The position numbers and the translations under genes were made by a program. Positions 13,045 to 24,200 of a stretch of DNA of 35,350 nucleotides are shown in pieces. The stretch spans positions 28,796,381 through 28,831,730 of the forward strand of contig CM022670.1 of the NCBI GenBank assembly GCA_012295275.1, read 5' to 3'. How positions within the stretch are numbered: the first letter of the stretch is position 1; every line of letters begins with the position of its first letter. The notes beneath the pieces were generated by a model. The model saw only the letters and a list, made by a program, of their open reading frames with translations. It had not been told where the DNA came from and searched no databases. Origin of the DNA: Chrysomallon squamiferum. Its lineage: Eukaryota; Mollusca; Gastropoda; Neomphalida; Peltospiridae.

Positions 13045-13560
13045 CTTGCTTTAGTTAATGGTTAATGTAATGATATATAATTCATTTAAAACACTACAGT
13101 GGAAAGCCAAACGATTCTGAGGCCCAACTAAGTGAACAAATAAATCAGGCACGCTGAATAACATATTTCTATTATGAACGTATTATTAAATTCTGTGAAG
13201 CCCAATCTAACCCTCCAGCCTTTACATGACAGGAGGGGGAAATCACCACCACCTGCTGAAAATTAGATGCACATTCAAATATTGTACAAAATAATTAAAT
13301 ACTATTTCGAGGTTTTGTGAGATGGTTATATCATATAATTTATTTTTCTTTATAAACTTATTGTCAGCCAACAAAAGAAAACTAGTTTGTATAGCAAAAT
13401 AAACATTTGTTAGTTACTGTCGGGCTAACGGTACGAACATCACTAATCATTTCCAAAAAATAAACAAAACTCTACACAACCATGAATCGATCATTACTGC
13501 ATGACGACAACAAAATTAATTGTTTTTAAACTAATATTTGATGGTATAAACAGTAACGTA
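9647..13560 (-). other. Long first intron of AGBL5, no gene seen
   Basis: About 3.9 kb between the inferred 5' UTR exon and the exon carrying the start codon. It is AT-rich and has only short, uninformative open frames on both strands (for example near 10455-10640, 11335-11541 and 11746-12021), none with a recognisable domain. It holds an (ATT)n run at 13009-13042, a short (CA)n at 12955-12964 and a few TA-rich runs. I see no RNA gene or complete mobile element in it. Its limits depend on the inferred exon at 13562. Confidence 0.5.
13009..13042. repeat. (ATT)n microsatellite
   Basis: About eleven uninterrupted trinucleotide units inside the inferred first intron of AGBL5. Confidence 0.9.
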
Positions 13561-13561
13561 C

Positions 13562-13685
13562 CTCGGAAGTTAGAAACGAAACAAGTTCTGATCTGTTCAT
13601 ATCCAAAGAATATATTCTTCAATAAATCCGAAGTCCCGATCGGACATGTTGTAAACTATCATGGTTGCCGACCATGTGATTTACC
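13562..13685 (-). other. AGBL5: Inferred non-coding first exon of AGBL5 (5' UTR)
   Basis: The coding exon beginning at 9646 is preceded by a splice acceptor (cttctttcag), so an upstream exon must exist. On the minus strand the best candidate ends cttccgag before the strong donor gtacgt at 13561-13560. Its 5' limit is not seen; I place it about 10 bases below a CCAAT box. This stretch is less AT-rich than its surroundings. It contains several short upstream open frames, none in frame with the CCP5 start. The pairing of this donor with the 9646 acceptor is inference. Confidence 0.5.
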
Positions 13686-13710
13686 AACTAGCCAATGAAA
13701 CGTCAAAGCA
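13686..13710 (-). promoter_or_regulatory. Likely AGBL5 core promoter: CCAAT box and CRE-like half site
   Basis: The plus strand reads gccaatgaaacgtca: a CCAAT box (13692-13696) next to the CRE half site tgacg read on the minus strand. It sits just upstream of the inferred AGBL5 first exon. No TATA box at a convincing distance is seen. Confidence 0.4.
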
Positions 13711-13817
13711 CAGGATAACTATATTCACATGATCTAAATATGGCGAATGTCGTATCAACTTAAAATGCTATTACCGAAATGTTACTATAAAAAGTATTTT
13801 TGTTTAGATGTATTTGG

Positions 13818-13820
<3 letters not shown>

Positions 13821-13876
<56 letters not shown>
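13821..13876. repeat. (GA)28 microsatellite upstream of AGBL5
   Basis: An uninterrupted run of 28 ga units about 140 bases upstream of the inferred AGBL5 first exon and about 350 bases beyond the TTC33 stop. GA runs can bind GAGA-type factors, but nothing here shows a function. Confidence 0.95.
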
Positions 13877-13878
<2 letters not shown>

Positions 13879-14165
13879 TAATCAATAATAATAAAACAAC
13901 AGCAATAATAATAATAATAATAAAGAAAAAGAGGAGCATCAGATGCTGAAGTGGAATAGATTCAATAAAAAAATTACTCTTGTAAATATGACTGCTTATT
14001 CTGAAATATTTTTATCTTTGTAGGATATTTATCTTGTAATTAGCTTTAATTTTCAAAACTGAATTTTACATTTGTTACTAATTTTAACAACTGTGAGAGG
14101 CTAAAAATGCACATTCATAAAAACAACAACAATAAAAAAACATCATATAATAACTTAAACATACT

Positions 14166-14171
14166 TTTATT
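14166..14171 (-). terminator. TTC33 poly(A) signal
   Basis: AATAAA on the minus strand, 56 bases past the TTC33 stop codon. The predicted 3' UTR is therefore under 100 bases, and the transcript ends before the AGBL5 promoter region. Confidence 0.7.
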
Positions 14172-14226
14172 ATTCACAGCTTTAAACCAATCTCTAAAAA
14201 CTCAAAAATATTAATCTCTGACAGCT

Positions 14227-15824
14227 TTACTTTCTCATTTTAACATAATTTCCTGGTATGGAAGTCACAACATTCGACTTCATTTTTGTTTTATGTTTAC
14301 TTTGTTCTGTCATAACACATATTTGTTGTGTTGTATCGTCAACATTTTCACCAATCTCAGTAATGGTGATGCTGTTGCTGCTAGATACATTTTCTTTGCT
14401 TTTATCAGAGGCCTTGTTGGTACTCTGGTTCAGTATGGACACTGCCCACGTAAAATCTTCTTCCCATAACTCTTTGTCAGACGGATTGAGGTGAACTGCT
14501 GTGGACAAACTCCGAACTGCCTGTTGAAAGAAACTTTTCTTAAATTACTGGTTAAGATAATAAATCTGAAAAAAAAACAAAGGTTCAGGTATCATGAGTC
14601 AGTGTTTTCTGCCCACAACAGTGTTAGTGTTACTATTTCTAGATGGTCCAGTATTACATCTAATCGTTTATTCACAGTTCACCTAAGTCAACAGAAATGT
14701 GAAGGAAATGAATAAATAATCTAAACACATTTTTATCATAATGGTAATTGATCAAAAATAAATAACTAGCAGAAATAATACTTATCACTATAATATATTT
14801 TCAGTAAAGTTAAGTATATGAAATAATAATAAGTATTCATATTAAACCACATATTATTTTCTGTGACAATTAAAAAAATCGTACAATTTAATTATTAACT
14901 ATATATATATATTTATTTAAAAGAACTTCAGTGAGTTTATTATGATTATTTTGTACTTACTAGTTTAACTTCACCTAAACTAAGTTGGGCTCGACCCAAA
15001 GTTTGGTGGGCCACCCACCATTGTGGATTTAACTCCACTGCCTTTCTGGCCATCTGTACAGCTGGAAAGAGTTCATCCAGGATCAGCAGAGCCTGAACAA
15101 TAGAATACAGTATGTTGATTAAAAAGATGATTAAATATAATAATAACAAAAAGTTTAAAAAGACTACTGTAAATTTACAGTGGACTATTTTGTGTTGCAT
15201 TTTATTTAATTTTTTAAATTATTATTAGTTTGTTTTTACCTGTGCTTTCATTTCATAGAGTTTCTCATCTTTTGGCACCAGTTGCAATGCCTCATCCCAC
15301 TTTTTGATAGCTTCCCAAAACCTAAAAATAAAATGTTTAAATCATATACATATTATAAACATACTTGATATAAAAGTAATCTAATTATGAAGATTAAGTA
15401 GTGTTTATAATTTTTAATTTTTTTCCATTATAATTGTTATATCGGCTTACCAAATTTTCATTAAAAAATAAATAAATTCAATAAATATTTTAAGTACATT
15501 AAGATAGTTATAACTTATAAAAAGGACAGCATAACAGATTTAATTTTCTGGCAATATTGCTTTAATAATGTATGACTAAATTTGGGAATACTTCATAGAA
15601 AATAACCTTTCTGCCTGAGCTAAAATAGATCCTTCTTTTTTTAATCTTTCACTTTTTCCAACAGCATCTTCTAAAGAAATTACAGATTTCTTTCTTGGTG
15701 CCATGGCAATCCAATCAATTTCATCATCAAGCACGTTATCATCCTTTGTATCATTTTCAAAAGCTGCTGCTGCGATCTTGGAGATCTTTTCTCCCGTTTT
15801 CTTCCTCCATCCAAACGAAGTCAT
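14227..15824 (-). CDS. TTC33: Tetratricopeptide repeat protein 33 (TTC33)
   Basis: Four coding exons on the minus strand: 15824-15607, 15321-15240, 15092-14961 and 14520-14227. Phases agree (2, 0, 0), giving 241 residues; human TTC33 has 262. The start MTSFGWRKKTGEKISK matches the conserved TTC33 N-terminus, so I take the ATG at 15824 rather than a more upstream non-ATG start. An acidic linker (about 23-40) precedes three TPR-like helical repeats at about 73-171: WEAIKKWDEALQLVP, ELFPAVQMARKAVELNP with WWVAHQTLGRAQLSLGE, and AVRSLSTAVHLNP with ELWEEDFTWA. The C-terminal about 65 residues are Ser/Thr/Lys-rich and poorly conserved. TPR repeats bind partner proteins; the cellular role of TTC33 is not well established. 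It is divergently arranged with PIF1 and lies tail-to-promoter with AGBL5. Confidence 0.93.
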
Positions 15825-16621
15825 TTTGTTCAATCATCCATCATCTAAAAAATTCAGTCTCCAGTATAATTTTATATATTTCAGTGTTACTGTTTTAATT
15901 ATGGCATTTAAATTATAACGTTAGTAAAATAAATTAATATGTATCTCCTAGATTTTGTGACTTTTTAGACATTCTAAAAGAAAACGAAGTATGTTATTTT
16001 ATTACTGTTAGCACCGATTTCAGAAAAGATTTCTTATTAGTATCAGATGATATTTTGTTAAAATATATGCAATTTATATTACCTGAAAAGCTACGACTCC
16101 TTATCACGATCAATTAAATGTTTAAAACAATTAGAAATTAGAATAAATATAATTTATAAGTAACAGACTTAAATACTAAAATAGTTAAGACCAAAGACAC
16201 TTTAATTTCATAAGACACACAGGTAAATTATGCTTTTTTTCATTTTTCATTTCAGTATAGTTCATGAAAAGTTATTTATCTATGTTATTAAAATTCAACT
16301 GGACGATTATTTACATGTAAACAATACAAAAAGAAAATGAAAAATCTACTTTCACTTTTCGACAACATCCTGTCGATATTTATATTTCAGTTTCATTCAT
16401 TGGTTGTTTTATTAATTCTATTTGCGTTTATCATTGGCTCATAACATATAACCTCGATTACAATAATTAATTACTTCGTGCAATTCCCTTGTTAAATGGA
16501 ATATATCTGAAAATATTTTGTAGCGACAAACAGAAATTAATAAAATATTAATTAACATGCATTAAAAATACTATTTGCTAACTGACATTAATGTATATAA
16601 TTATTTAAAATAATATAACTA
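15825..16621. promoter_or_regulatory. Divergent promoter region between TTC33 and PIF1
   Basis: About 0.8 kb separates the TTC33 start codon (minus) from the inferred PIF1 first exon (plus). It includes the TTC33 5' UTR, whose start is not seen. Two inverted CCAAT boxes (attgg at 16399-16403 and 16433-16437) lie 34 bases apart about 200 bases before the PIF1 first exon. NF-Y sites of this kind are common in bidirectional housekeeping promoters. No convincing TATA box or CpG island is visible. Confidence 0.45.
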
Positions 16622-16669
16622 ATGGCACAAGAAAATGATTATAACAACAGTGAAGATCGAGACAAACCG
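16622..16669 (+). other. PIF1: Inferred PIF1 5' exon with a 16-codon upstream ORF
   Basis: An ATG at 16622 opens 16 codons (MAQENDYNNSEDRDKP) that run exactly to a donor, ccg before gtgcgt, at 16670. Spliced to the acceptor at 17112, the next codon is TGA, so this would be an upstream ORF that stops at the junction, 24 bases before the PIF1 ATG at 17139. The true 5' end of the exon is not seen. Exon use is inferred from the donor and from the acceptor just upstream of the PIF1 start. Confidence 0.4.
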
Positions 16670-17138
16670 GTGCGTTTAAATGCATTTAATGTTTATAAAC
16701 AAATGATTTGGTTGGTTCATATTTATTTTATGTACACATCTGCTATTCAGCCTATTGGTATTTATGAGTGATTCTTAAGCATTTTTAAATGCATGTTTTG
16801 TATTCGTACTACTATGCATGAAATAATTATATATTATTATTAGTTTGGGAGCAGAGTTCAATGTTCCTTTGATCTGTGTTACACTTACAGTGTTAGTGTC
16901 ACAACTTAAACGATCATACCTTTCGAAGGTGTTACTCTTATTCAGTTATTGTGTATAAATAATATAAATATAAATATAATTTAAATAATATAAATATTAG
17001 AAATAAAAAACTAAGTGTAGTAAAAATGTATTACTATTAGTTTTTACATTAAAGATAAATGAATGTGTATTTGTTATTGTTTCATATGATATATATATAT
17101 ATATTTTTCAGTGACATATTTTAACACTAAAAATTAAA

Positions 17139-18169
17139 ATGGCATTGATTTCTGGAGAACTGACATGCACTGTTACCATAGAGGAACTACATGCTACTGG
17201 CGAAGTGGTAAAAAAGACCCAACATCGCAGTTTGACTCTTTCTCTTGGTCGTGACAGTTTCTCTGATATGATCCTAAGAGTTTGTCACAGTAAAAAAACT
17301 GATAAATACTCACTGAAAGAGGTTCTTATTCACAAGAAATTTGTCAAGGAAGGCAAAGCAACAATAAAACTACCAGATCACAGAATTCAGTTTCTGCTTT
17401 GCAACTGTCCCCCAGACAAGTTGATTGTTTTTCTAAAAACTCTGAGCACAAAACTCGAATGTCTCAGACATAAAGGTTTTACCAGCATGAGAAAAAAACT
17501 TCTGTCTGACATTCCAATTATTTTTCAAGAAATCAGCCCACTCACAGTAAAAGATTTGCAAATGGCCCAATCTTCAAAGGGAAAACAAGCAGAAAATAAA
17601 ATCCTAGTTCCCACTTCAAGAGGAGGAATGAAAAGAAAAAGAACTTTTGACTCTGAAACTTCAACAAATCAGAATTCTCTACAGTCTTCCATTTTGTCTA
17701 AGAGATCAAAAAGTGAAAGTTCTCAGAACATTAATACAGCTCTCACAGTTTTAAATAAAGATCAGAATATTGTTCTGGAAGCTGTACTGAGAAGAAAAAA
17801 TGTCTTCTTTACAGGAAGTGCTGGTACTGGAAAGACATTTCTCATGAAAAGAATAATTGGTAAGAATTCTACTTGATAGTACTGTGAACAAAATATATCA
17901 CATAAAATTTATAACAAATAAGGATAAAGGGGACTTGTATAGAACGAACTGATAAATATGTTAATTAATATGTCAGCATTTTTATAAATTTAATTTATTT
18001 TGCTGTGTTTAGATAACGTGCAGTGTCTTCACTTAAACTGTTTTTAAGTTGACTAAATCACTAATATTAAAGAACTGTTATTATCATGTTTACCTATAAA
18101 AGCTGTGTTGAAGAGATAGAAAAATATATTTATAATTTTTTTTTTCAGTTTTTTAATTTGAATATACAG

Positions 18170-18203
<34 letters not shown>

Positions 18204-21200
18204 ATTTAAAACTGATTTCATGTTACACTTAGGTGCATTGCCCCCACAACATACATTTGCTACAGCCAGCACTGGAGTTGCAGCCTGTCAGATAGGGGGA
18301 ACAACTCTGCATGCATTTGCAGGTTTGTATGTAAACAAATTCACAAGACTGATTTAATTAAATAATCAGTAAATGTTGTTTTAAAGTTTGATTTAAAAAA
18401 TATAAAATCTCTGAAACTATAAAATATTTTCCTAAAATCAAGTTTCAATATTTATTTTCTATATACAAATGTATAAAATAATTTTCGTTGTTATTATATA
18501 TATATATGTACTCTCCCAAAAAAGAAATGCAAAATGGTTGATTTCTTAGATAACTGTTGTATACTGACACATATTGAATATAATGACAATTGGTGATTCA
18601 AATGTATAGCTTTTGTTTCAGTCGCCAAAAAGCAGGTAACACAAAATAAAGGCTATGATCATGTTTATTAGCCAAAACGTTCCCGCATGCAAACCACGTT
18701 ACCAGTGCATATGCACGTGGGGCACATGAAACTTGAATATGAGGGTTATAAAAATGCAAGGTTTTTGAATGCTTCTGTTCGTTATTTTTGTTCTGACCCA
18801 ACATCAAACAAATGCCACGACTGAGTGAACCGCAACGAAACAACATCAGTGACTGTTTACAAGCTGGCGAATCCTTCTCGGCTGTAGCCCTGGTGTTCCA
18901 CGTATCCCCAAGCACCATCTTGAGAACGTGGTATTAGATCCAGCAACACCAAACAACATGTGACCGTCCCAGATCAGGTAGACCATGTGTAAACCACCAG
19001 GGCCCAGTACTGCTACATACGGGTACTTCATCTACGGGAAAGAACCAGCAAGCAACCGCTACTGCATAGAATATCGGCTCAGACAGTGTGTAATCGTTTA
19101 CACGAGTCACGTATTTGAGCCAGATGGCCTGTAAGAAGAGTGTTTTTGACTCCATAACATCATCGACTACGACATCAGTGGTTTCAAGTGCACAGAGTCG
19201 TGTCTCAATTATGATGGAGAACTGTCTGGTTTAGTGACGAGGCTGGATTTCTGCTTCGTCGAGCTGATGGAAGATGTTGAGTTTACACATGTCGTGGTGA
19301 ATGTTTTGCTGCAAACTGCATACAGGAAGTGGACAGATTTGGTGGTGGTGGTGTGGGCAGCAATCTCATACACTTGCAGGACCAACCTGGTTCACATCCA
19401 AGGCAACTTAACAGCACAGAGACACCAAGATGAAATTTTGCAGCCACATGTCGTTCCAATTATGAATAATGGTAACACTGTATTCCAGCATGACAATGCG
19501 AGACCACATACAGCCACACTCACAATAGCGTACCTATACAACAATAACATTCAGGTCCAGCCCTGGCCCTCTAAATCTCTGGTTTTGAACCCTATAGAGC
19601 ATTTATGGGATGAGTTGGATAGACGACTGAGGCAGCATCAACCACAGCCACAGAATCGTGCTCAGTTGGCATTATTACTACAGACAGTGTGGGCCACCAT
19701 TCCACAAGGTATAATTCGTAATGTCATTACGGCCATGGGAAGAAGATGTCAGGTAGGTCTGGACTCCCATGGTGGGCACACAAGGAATTGATGTTACACT
19801 GTTATAACCTTGAACTTTAACCTTTTCAATGTAATACCATCAATATTAATGAATTGCGAAAGTGTGGATAAAATCTGAACATTCTGCTGCTTTCTGTTGA
19901 TCTATTAGATGGATATTCCCAATGTCAACCAAATGTACTTTTGCGTTTCTTTTTTATTAGAGTATATTTTTTTTAAATGCTGTTGTTAATACTTTATTTT
20001 AAAAAAGTATCTGAACCTTTAAATATTTTCCTAAAAACAAAGTATGAAAGTTTATTTCCAATATAAGTTATGTAAGATAATTTTCGTTGTCATATATATA
20101 TATATATATATATTTTTTTTTTTTCCAGGTTTGGGCTCTGGACAGGCTCCACTACAACAATGCATTGAACTGGCTTCTCGACCCCAGATTGCTCAACAGT
20201 GGAAGAAATGTCAGCATCTTATCATTGATGAGATCTCAATGGTTGATGGAGACTTTTTCGATAAGCTTGAAACGGTGGCCAGGTAGGTTTTAATGTTAAT
20301 CTGTCATTTAATTCTAGCTAAAAAGAAATATATTATTGTTCAAAACAATTGTATTTTTTCCCACAGTTATTTTTATATCTGTTATTTAGTTCAAGTTATA
20401 AAGATATGTGAAAATGCTTTCATTCATCATAATTATATTAAATAAAAGTAATAACAAAAATATTATCTGAATTATTGATGAAATGCCAAACAACTAAACA
20501 CCCATAAGATGTATTCCTTGTGCACCAGTTCTGCATGTTTTCTATCACTAACAAGATAACAATGAATTAATATTTCTGTTTGTAGAGTTGTTCGTCAGAA
20601 TGATGAGCCATTTGGAGGGATTCACCTCATTGTGTGTGGTGATTTCCTCCAGTTACCCCCGGTTACAAAAGATGACAAAAAACGCAAATTTTGCTTTCAG
20701 GTAGACAGTTCTTTATTGATAACATCATTGACATATTCTAAATAAGTTTATTTATTTATTTATTTATTTTCTGAACCAAAGAATTTTCCTTCATTTTAAA
20801 TTGATACTATATGTAATCTGTCAGCATTTGGTTTCCTCTGCAATATATTCATTATAAAATCAAAAGTCTGAGACATAATGACAATTTATATAAAATAATT
20901 TTAAATATTCATTCTTCCTATTGTTTCTTTACCCCACTGCTTCATTACTGGTTTATGAAAGATCCCTAATTTAAATAAAAGTAGCCTATTATACAGTTAC
21001 AGTGGGTTTCATATAACATAAAATACATGGTCATTATTCACATGAATGGTTCTCTATATTGTTAAACTTAAATAAAACATTTCTTCCTTCCATTCATTTG
21101 TTTGTTTTTTCAGAGTCGAGCTTGGCAGAAGTCTATTCATATCAACCTGGAGTTGAAGGAGGTCAGAAGACAATCAGATAAAAAGTTTATAGAAATTTTA

Positions 21201-24200
21201 CAAAATATTCGACATGGAAGGTGAGGTTTCATTGACTATTTTTTCTCCATAACCTAACTGTTAATTGTATTATCATTATGTGATTAATGCAATAGTTGTG
21301 ACAGAGAATTATAATTTATTTGTTTAAAGGGTTAATTGAACCAGAAGGATATATAATATATATAATAATGTGCATTGTTAATTATGAAATTAGATTTGTA
21401 TTTTTATATTATCACTTTCAATCTGATCCACCAAAATAATTAAAGACTGAATAAACGATTCAGAAAAAACATGTCTGTTTATTTATCATATATATATTTA
21501 TCTGTCTGTAAATACCACAGTCAAATCAGCTATTATGTCTATCTGTCTGTCTAAGGCACTGTGAGGATTTTACTTAGCAACACAGAAAAACGACAATGGA
21601 CAGACAGCACTAAAAATATTGTTTATTTAAGAGATGTTCTCATGTCCACATATCCGTATGTACGTAGGTGTCCAGATAATGTTGTAGCGACACTGAAGGG
21701 AACGGCTAAAAATGTGATTCACAAAGATGGTATCCAGGCAACAAGACTGTGCACTCATAAAGAGGATGTGGAAGAAATAAACAAACATCATCTGCAGAAA
21801 CTGACTGGTAAAATTTTAATTTTATTTTCTTCTTTACAGTTTTTTCTCATCATAATTTTTTTTTAGTTCTAACAAAGGTAAAAATTGTAGCTTACTATTA
21901 ATAATATTTATTTCAATTCTTTTCTTAACCTGCTATCTTGAAGGATATATAAATTTTATCTGTGCAGTATTAAATGTCAGTTTATTCATAAATACAGGTT
22001 CTAAAATTATCATATTTAATGTTTTAAACCAAACTTTTTAAAGTTGAATGCTGACTCGTTATATTCTTAAAGCCATTCAGCAATTTGTCATCTTGGCAAT
22101 TAAAGAGACACTTGCAGCCATTAAATGATACATTTTAAAAATGTTAATAGATTATTAACTTTTATATGCATTGCTGATAACATGAACAAAATTAAAACCT
22201 ATTGTGGTTAAGTTCAAATTAAATATGTCATTCATACATATTAGATTAACAAAGAAAATGTAAATTTAATTCATTTAAATATTTATATTAATGAATTTTT
22301 TTTTTTAAATTAAAAAGTGCATAAATATATTCAATCCTTCATTCATTTATTTAAAATCTTCCAGGTGAAATTCACACTTTTGTTGCTACAGACTCAGATA
22401 CGGTCTACACAAAACAACTTGATAACCTGTGTCCGGTCAAAGGTCGCATTGTTTTGAAAAAAGGAGCACAAGTAAGTTCATAATTTATTTTGCAAATCTG
22501 GTATCTTTTATGTGTTTATTTATTTATTATTATTGTTATTGTTGTTGTTATTGCTGTTGTTCTTGTTGCTGTCGTTGTTGTTGTTTGTTGCTGTTGTTAT
22601 ATATGATATTTTTTTTTTTGTGATTATTTTCATCAGTTACTTAATTTTTGGTTCTCTGTACTATATTGTTTATTTTTATCTTAAGTTTTCCTATTAAAAA
22701 GTTTATCATGTAATCCATCTCTTGATCTCAGTGCCATTTTTTTAACCTTTGAATAACAAAAACATTTTGTTTCCTTCTTACTTTTTGTGCCTGTTTAGCA
22801 GTTAACCAGTCAAATTTGTTTTATTTTTTCTTAATGTTATATATATACTTAATTTTCATCTTAGAATGATATTATATATTATCAATCTACTTTCCTTCAG
22901 TTGAACATAAAGTGACAGTCATGTGTCAAATGTTTTTGAAAATTTAAATATAAAGTGGTACCTCAACTTACGAGTGCCTGAACTTAGTAGATTTCAGAGT
23001 TATGAGCAGCTGTTTGGTCAATTTTGTGCTTTGAGTTGCAAGCCAAAATCTGAGTTATGAGCCAGCTTCAGATACACTGCTGCTTGTTGGTGCAATGAAC
23101 ACAAGAACATCTGGCCAGCATCCCGCATCTCACTCGTTTACTTCACGTGGTTACCTGGCCATGGAACAGCTCTGTTGTGTTGTATTCATGTTTTTTGTAG
23201 TATTTTGCTAAATGTCTTTTTACTGACCGTGGATCTTAAGAAATTGAGTGCAAAGCACAGAGCTGAGAACAAGAAGTGGATGATGTCCATTGAATTAAAG
23301 CATGAAATCATAGAAAAATGTGACCGAGGTGTGCATGTAGCAGAAGGAGTCAATAAAGGCTGTAACTCCAGCATTAAAATAATTTGTCTGATCTCCAAGA
23401 TAAATACACTTTACAAAACCAATTTGTTTCTTTATTTTGTTTTTATACAATATTTGGTATTTATGATAACATTTTTCTTATTTAAAAACACATTACATAA
23501 TATAAAAAAATGGGTTGTTTTTAGGGTGCTGTAACAGATTAATGGTATTTAAGTTAAATTCAGTTGGGAAAATTGATTTGATATATGAATAAATTAAGTT
23601 ACAAGCTCAATCATGGAATGAATTAAAATCATAAGTCAAGGTACCACTGTAATTTATCATTTAATAATTTTACTATGCTGAACAATATCTTGACAATAAG
23701 AGGAAAATTAATGGAAGTCTCTAACCAGCACTTTTTAATTTCTTTTACTAACTGTATTACTTTGCTATCTGAAACAGTAAAACCAGAATTTAGAAGTATA
23801 TACTGCAGCAACAGTTATTTATTTATAACACTATGTTTGGATCTTTAGGTGATATTAGCTAAAAACCTGGATGTTCAGAAGGGTTTGGTGAATGGAGCCA
23901 GAGGAGTGGTTACAGGATTTGAACTAGGCAATGAAGGTTTGAAAAATACAGCAGAAAATATTATTTTATAATTTAATATTCTTTAAAAAAATATATACGG
24001 CACTTTCAGAAAGAATATTTTTTCCTTCTTGGTTAATTATTATCAAAACATAATTGTAAATATATTTTATTAACTGAAGCAGTTTTCATATTTTGTTTTT
24101 CAGAAAATTACTTTTATGTGTGATAAATTTTAATTTATATCATATTTTGTTAACAGGTTTCCCCATTGTGAAGTTTGTTTGTGGGGTACAAGAAATGATA

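Noticed and set aside
13080-13260. Less AT-rich patch in the AGBL5 intron that might be an exon
   Set aside because: No frame with splice borders compatible with AGBL5, and no similarity recognised.
18598-19155. Minus-strand open frames of 61-106 codons
   Set aside because: They lie antisense to the broken Tc1 transposase and have no domain of their own.
22429-22697. Leu- and Cys-rich open frames in a PIF1 intron
   Set aside because: They are produced by the ttg/ttc microsatellite after the real exon ends at 22471.
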